A stretch of 64,000 nt of DNA from Coriaria nepalensis. Its lineage: Eukaryota; Streptophyta; Magnoliopsida; Cucurbitales; Coriariaceae. The translations under genes were made by a program, and so were the position numbers. Under the pieces are notes generated by a model that was not told the DNA's origin, made no database searches, and was given only the letters and a program-made list of their open reading frames with translations. The DNA is taken from contig CP114483.1 in the NCBI GenBank assembly GCA_027186245.1, positions 12,978,220 to 13,042,219 of the forward strand, in the 5' to 3' direction. Shown here piece after piece: positions 62,862 through 64,000 of the stretch; within the stretch, counting starts at the first letter, position 1, and the number at the start of each line of letters is the position of its first letter.

Positions 62862-64000
62862 AGCCTTAAAAAGCATGTCATTCAGTCTTTCCATGTCATT
62901 AAATTGTTTGAAAGCACGTCGAACCAATTCTATGTTTGCATTTAAAACACGACTTTCATGCATAACTTGCAAATGATCTATTGAAGAAAACTATGCATTT
63001 TTTTAGCCTTAAAGTCGTATTCTTGCGTCTCTTTTAGTCATTAAATCATTCAAAATCACTTCATACGAAATTCGCACTTTAAACATGACTTTTGTGCATA
63101 ACTTGCCGTTGATCGATTCAAGGCAACAACGCATTTGTTTAGCCTTAAAATCATGTCATTGAGTCTCTTGTTGTCATGAAATCATTCTAATTAATCCGAA
63201 CGAATTCAATTTTCGCCCTTCAAACATGATTTTCTTACATAACTTGCAATTAATCTATTGAAGACAACAATGCATTCCTTTAGCCTTAAAAAGCATGTCA
63301 TTCAGTCTTTTCATGTCATTAAATTGTTAGAAAGCACGTCGAACCAATTCTATGTTTGCATTTAAAACACGACTTTCATGCATAACTTGCAAATGATCTA
63401 TTGAAGAAAAATATGCATTTTTTTAGCCTTAAAGTCGTATTATTGCGTCTCTTTTACTCATTAAATTATTCAATATCACTTCGTACGAAATTCGCAGTTT
63501 AAACATGACTTTCGTGCATAACTTGCCGTTGATCGATTCAAGGCAACAACGCATTTGTTTAGCCTTAAAATCATGTCATTGAGTCTCTTGTAGTCATGAA
63601 ATCATTTTAATTAATCCGAACGAATTCTATTTTCGCCCTTCAAACATGATTTTCTTACATAACTTGCAATTAATCTATTGAAGACAACAATGCATTCCTT
63701 TAGCCTTAAAAAGCATGTCATTCAGTCTTTTCATGTCATTAAATTGTTTGAAAGCACGTCCAACAAATTCTATGTTTGCATTTAAAACCTGACTTTCATG
63801 CATAACTTGCAAATGATCTATTGAAGAAAACTATGCATTTTTTTAGCCTTAAAGTCGTATTCTTGCGTCTCTTTTAGTCATTAAATCATTCAATATCACT
63901 TCCTCCGAAATTCACAGTTTAAACATGACTTTCGTGCATAACTTGCCGTTGATCGATTCAAGGCAACAACGCATTTGTTTAGCCTTAAAATCATGTCATT
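62862..64000 (+). repeat. Right-end higher-order cycle, turn 3 (cut by the window edge)
   Basis: Units at 62862 and 63282, plus 299 bases of a unit at 63702. They match the first three units of the previous turns (TTGTTGTCATG with GAATTCAATT; TTGTTAGAAAGC with TTTTACTCATT; CACGTCCAAC with CCTCCG). The array clearly continues past the window. Small private changes are TTTCCATGTC at about 62890 and AACCTGAC at about 63787. Confidence 0.87.

Larger units (their letters stand above)
1..64000 (+). repeat. Satellite DNA array, 420-bp trimeric unit, about 153 copies
   Basis: The entire window is head-to-tail copies of one 420-bp unit on one strand, with no inversion and no foreign insertion. Unit starts fall at 1, 421, 841, 1261, 1681, 2101, 2476 and so on to 63702. 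I walked every start, and the lengths sum exactly: 12 units of 375 bp, ten of 418, one of 419, two of 421, the rest 420. Unit 421-840 and unit 59501-59920 differ at about 22 sites, mostly single substitutions. The array runs off both ends, so its true size is unknown. Such arrays are known from eukaryotic centromeres and heterochromatin; which applies here cannot be read from the sequence. No coding function is supported, because every frame is broken by stops in each unit. The strand label is arbitrary. Confidence 0.98.

Noticed and set aside
1..64000. A giant repetitive protein gene, since 420 is a multiple of three
   Set aside because: A frame free of stops in one unit would stay open across many, but stops occur in all six frames of the units. 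The longest open stretches, in a few mutated units only, are 61 and 75 codons.
1..64000. CRISPR-like regular repeat spacing
   Set aside because: There are no unique spacers. The material between any two shared words is itself repeated, and the period is 420 bp.
1..64000. Telomere-type repeats, rDNA spacer or transposon ends
   Set aside because: No TTAGGG or TTTAGGG runs, no rRNA-like or tRNA-like stretch, no terminal inverted or long terminal repeats, and no target-site pattern were seen. Every base belongs to a satellite unit.
1..64000. Species or family name for the satellite
   Set aside because: I do not recognise the 420-bp unit or its monomers from memory with any confidence, and a guess from AT content and period alone would not be supported.

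Overview
The whole 64,000-base window is one uninterrupted tandem array of satellite DNA. I see no gene, RNA gene, transposon, CRISPR array or single-copy sequence. The unit is 420 bp, and every copy runs in the same direction. Taking each unit from its AGCCTTAAA box, there are 153 complete units plus a 299-base partial one (63702-64000). Unit starts and unit lengths add up exactly: 12 units of 375 bp, ten of 418 bp, one of 419 bp, two of 421 bp, and the rest 420 bp. The first unit contains 141 G+C in 420 bases (34%), counted by hand.

Each 420-bp unit is itself a trimer of diverged monomers, called here A (143 bp), B (136 bp) and C (141 bp). All three begin AGCCTTAAA, carry CATAACTTGC about 100 bases in, and end in a T-rich GCATT...TTT tract. 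So there are three levels: a monomer of about 140 bp, a 420-bp trimer, and higher-order blocks of 2 to 8 trimers (about 0.84 to 3.3 kb) that recur with shared private mutations.

Layout. Domain I (1-27645) has CACATCG in A and is rich in long duplicated blocks: 2475-bp and 2895-bp copies at the left, and a clean 3270-bp tandem duplication at 14476-21015. It holds 11 of the 12 units that lack 45 bp at the end of C. Domain II (27646-38096) is a mosaic of CACATC-type and CACGTC-type units, partly duplicated about 6.25 to 7.5 kb apart. Domain III (38097-64000) is CACGTC-type. It contains a 1676-bp tetramer in two tandem copies (41033-44384), then blocks dominated by a CCTCCGAAATTCACAG variant of B from 51720, and ends in a five- to six-unit cycle starting at 58241, 60762 and 62862. 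A unit from the left end (421) and one from the right end (59501) differ at about 22 of 420 positions by hand count, so the array is about 95% alike end to end.

Organism. Long head-to-tail satellite arrays with nested higher-order structure are a feature of eukaryotic chromosomes (centromeric, pericentromeric or other constitutive heterochromatin). Many variable sites are CG/TG or CG/CA pairs, which fits a genome with cytosine methylation, such as a plant or many animals. I do not recognise the family and cannot name the species or prove a centromeric position. I found no new biological system here. What is worth a second look is the fine structure of the array and how it has been homogenised.
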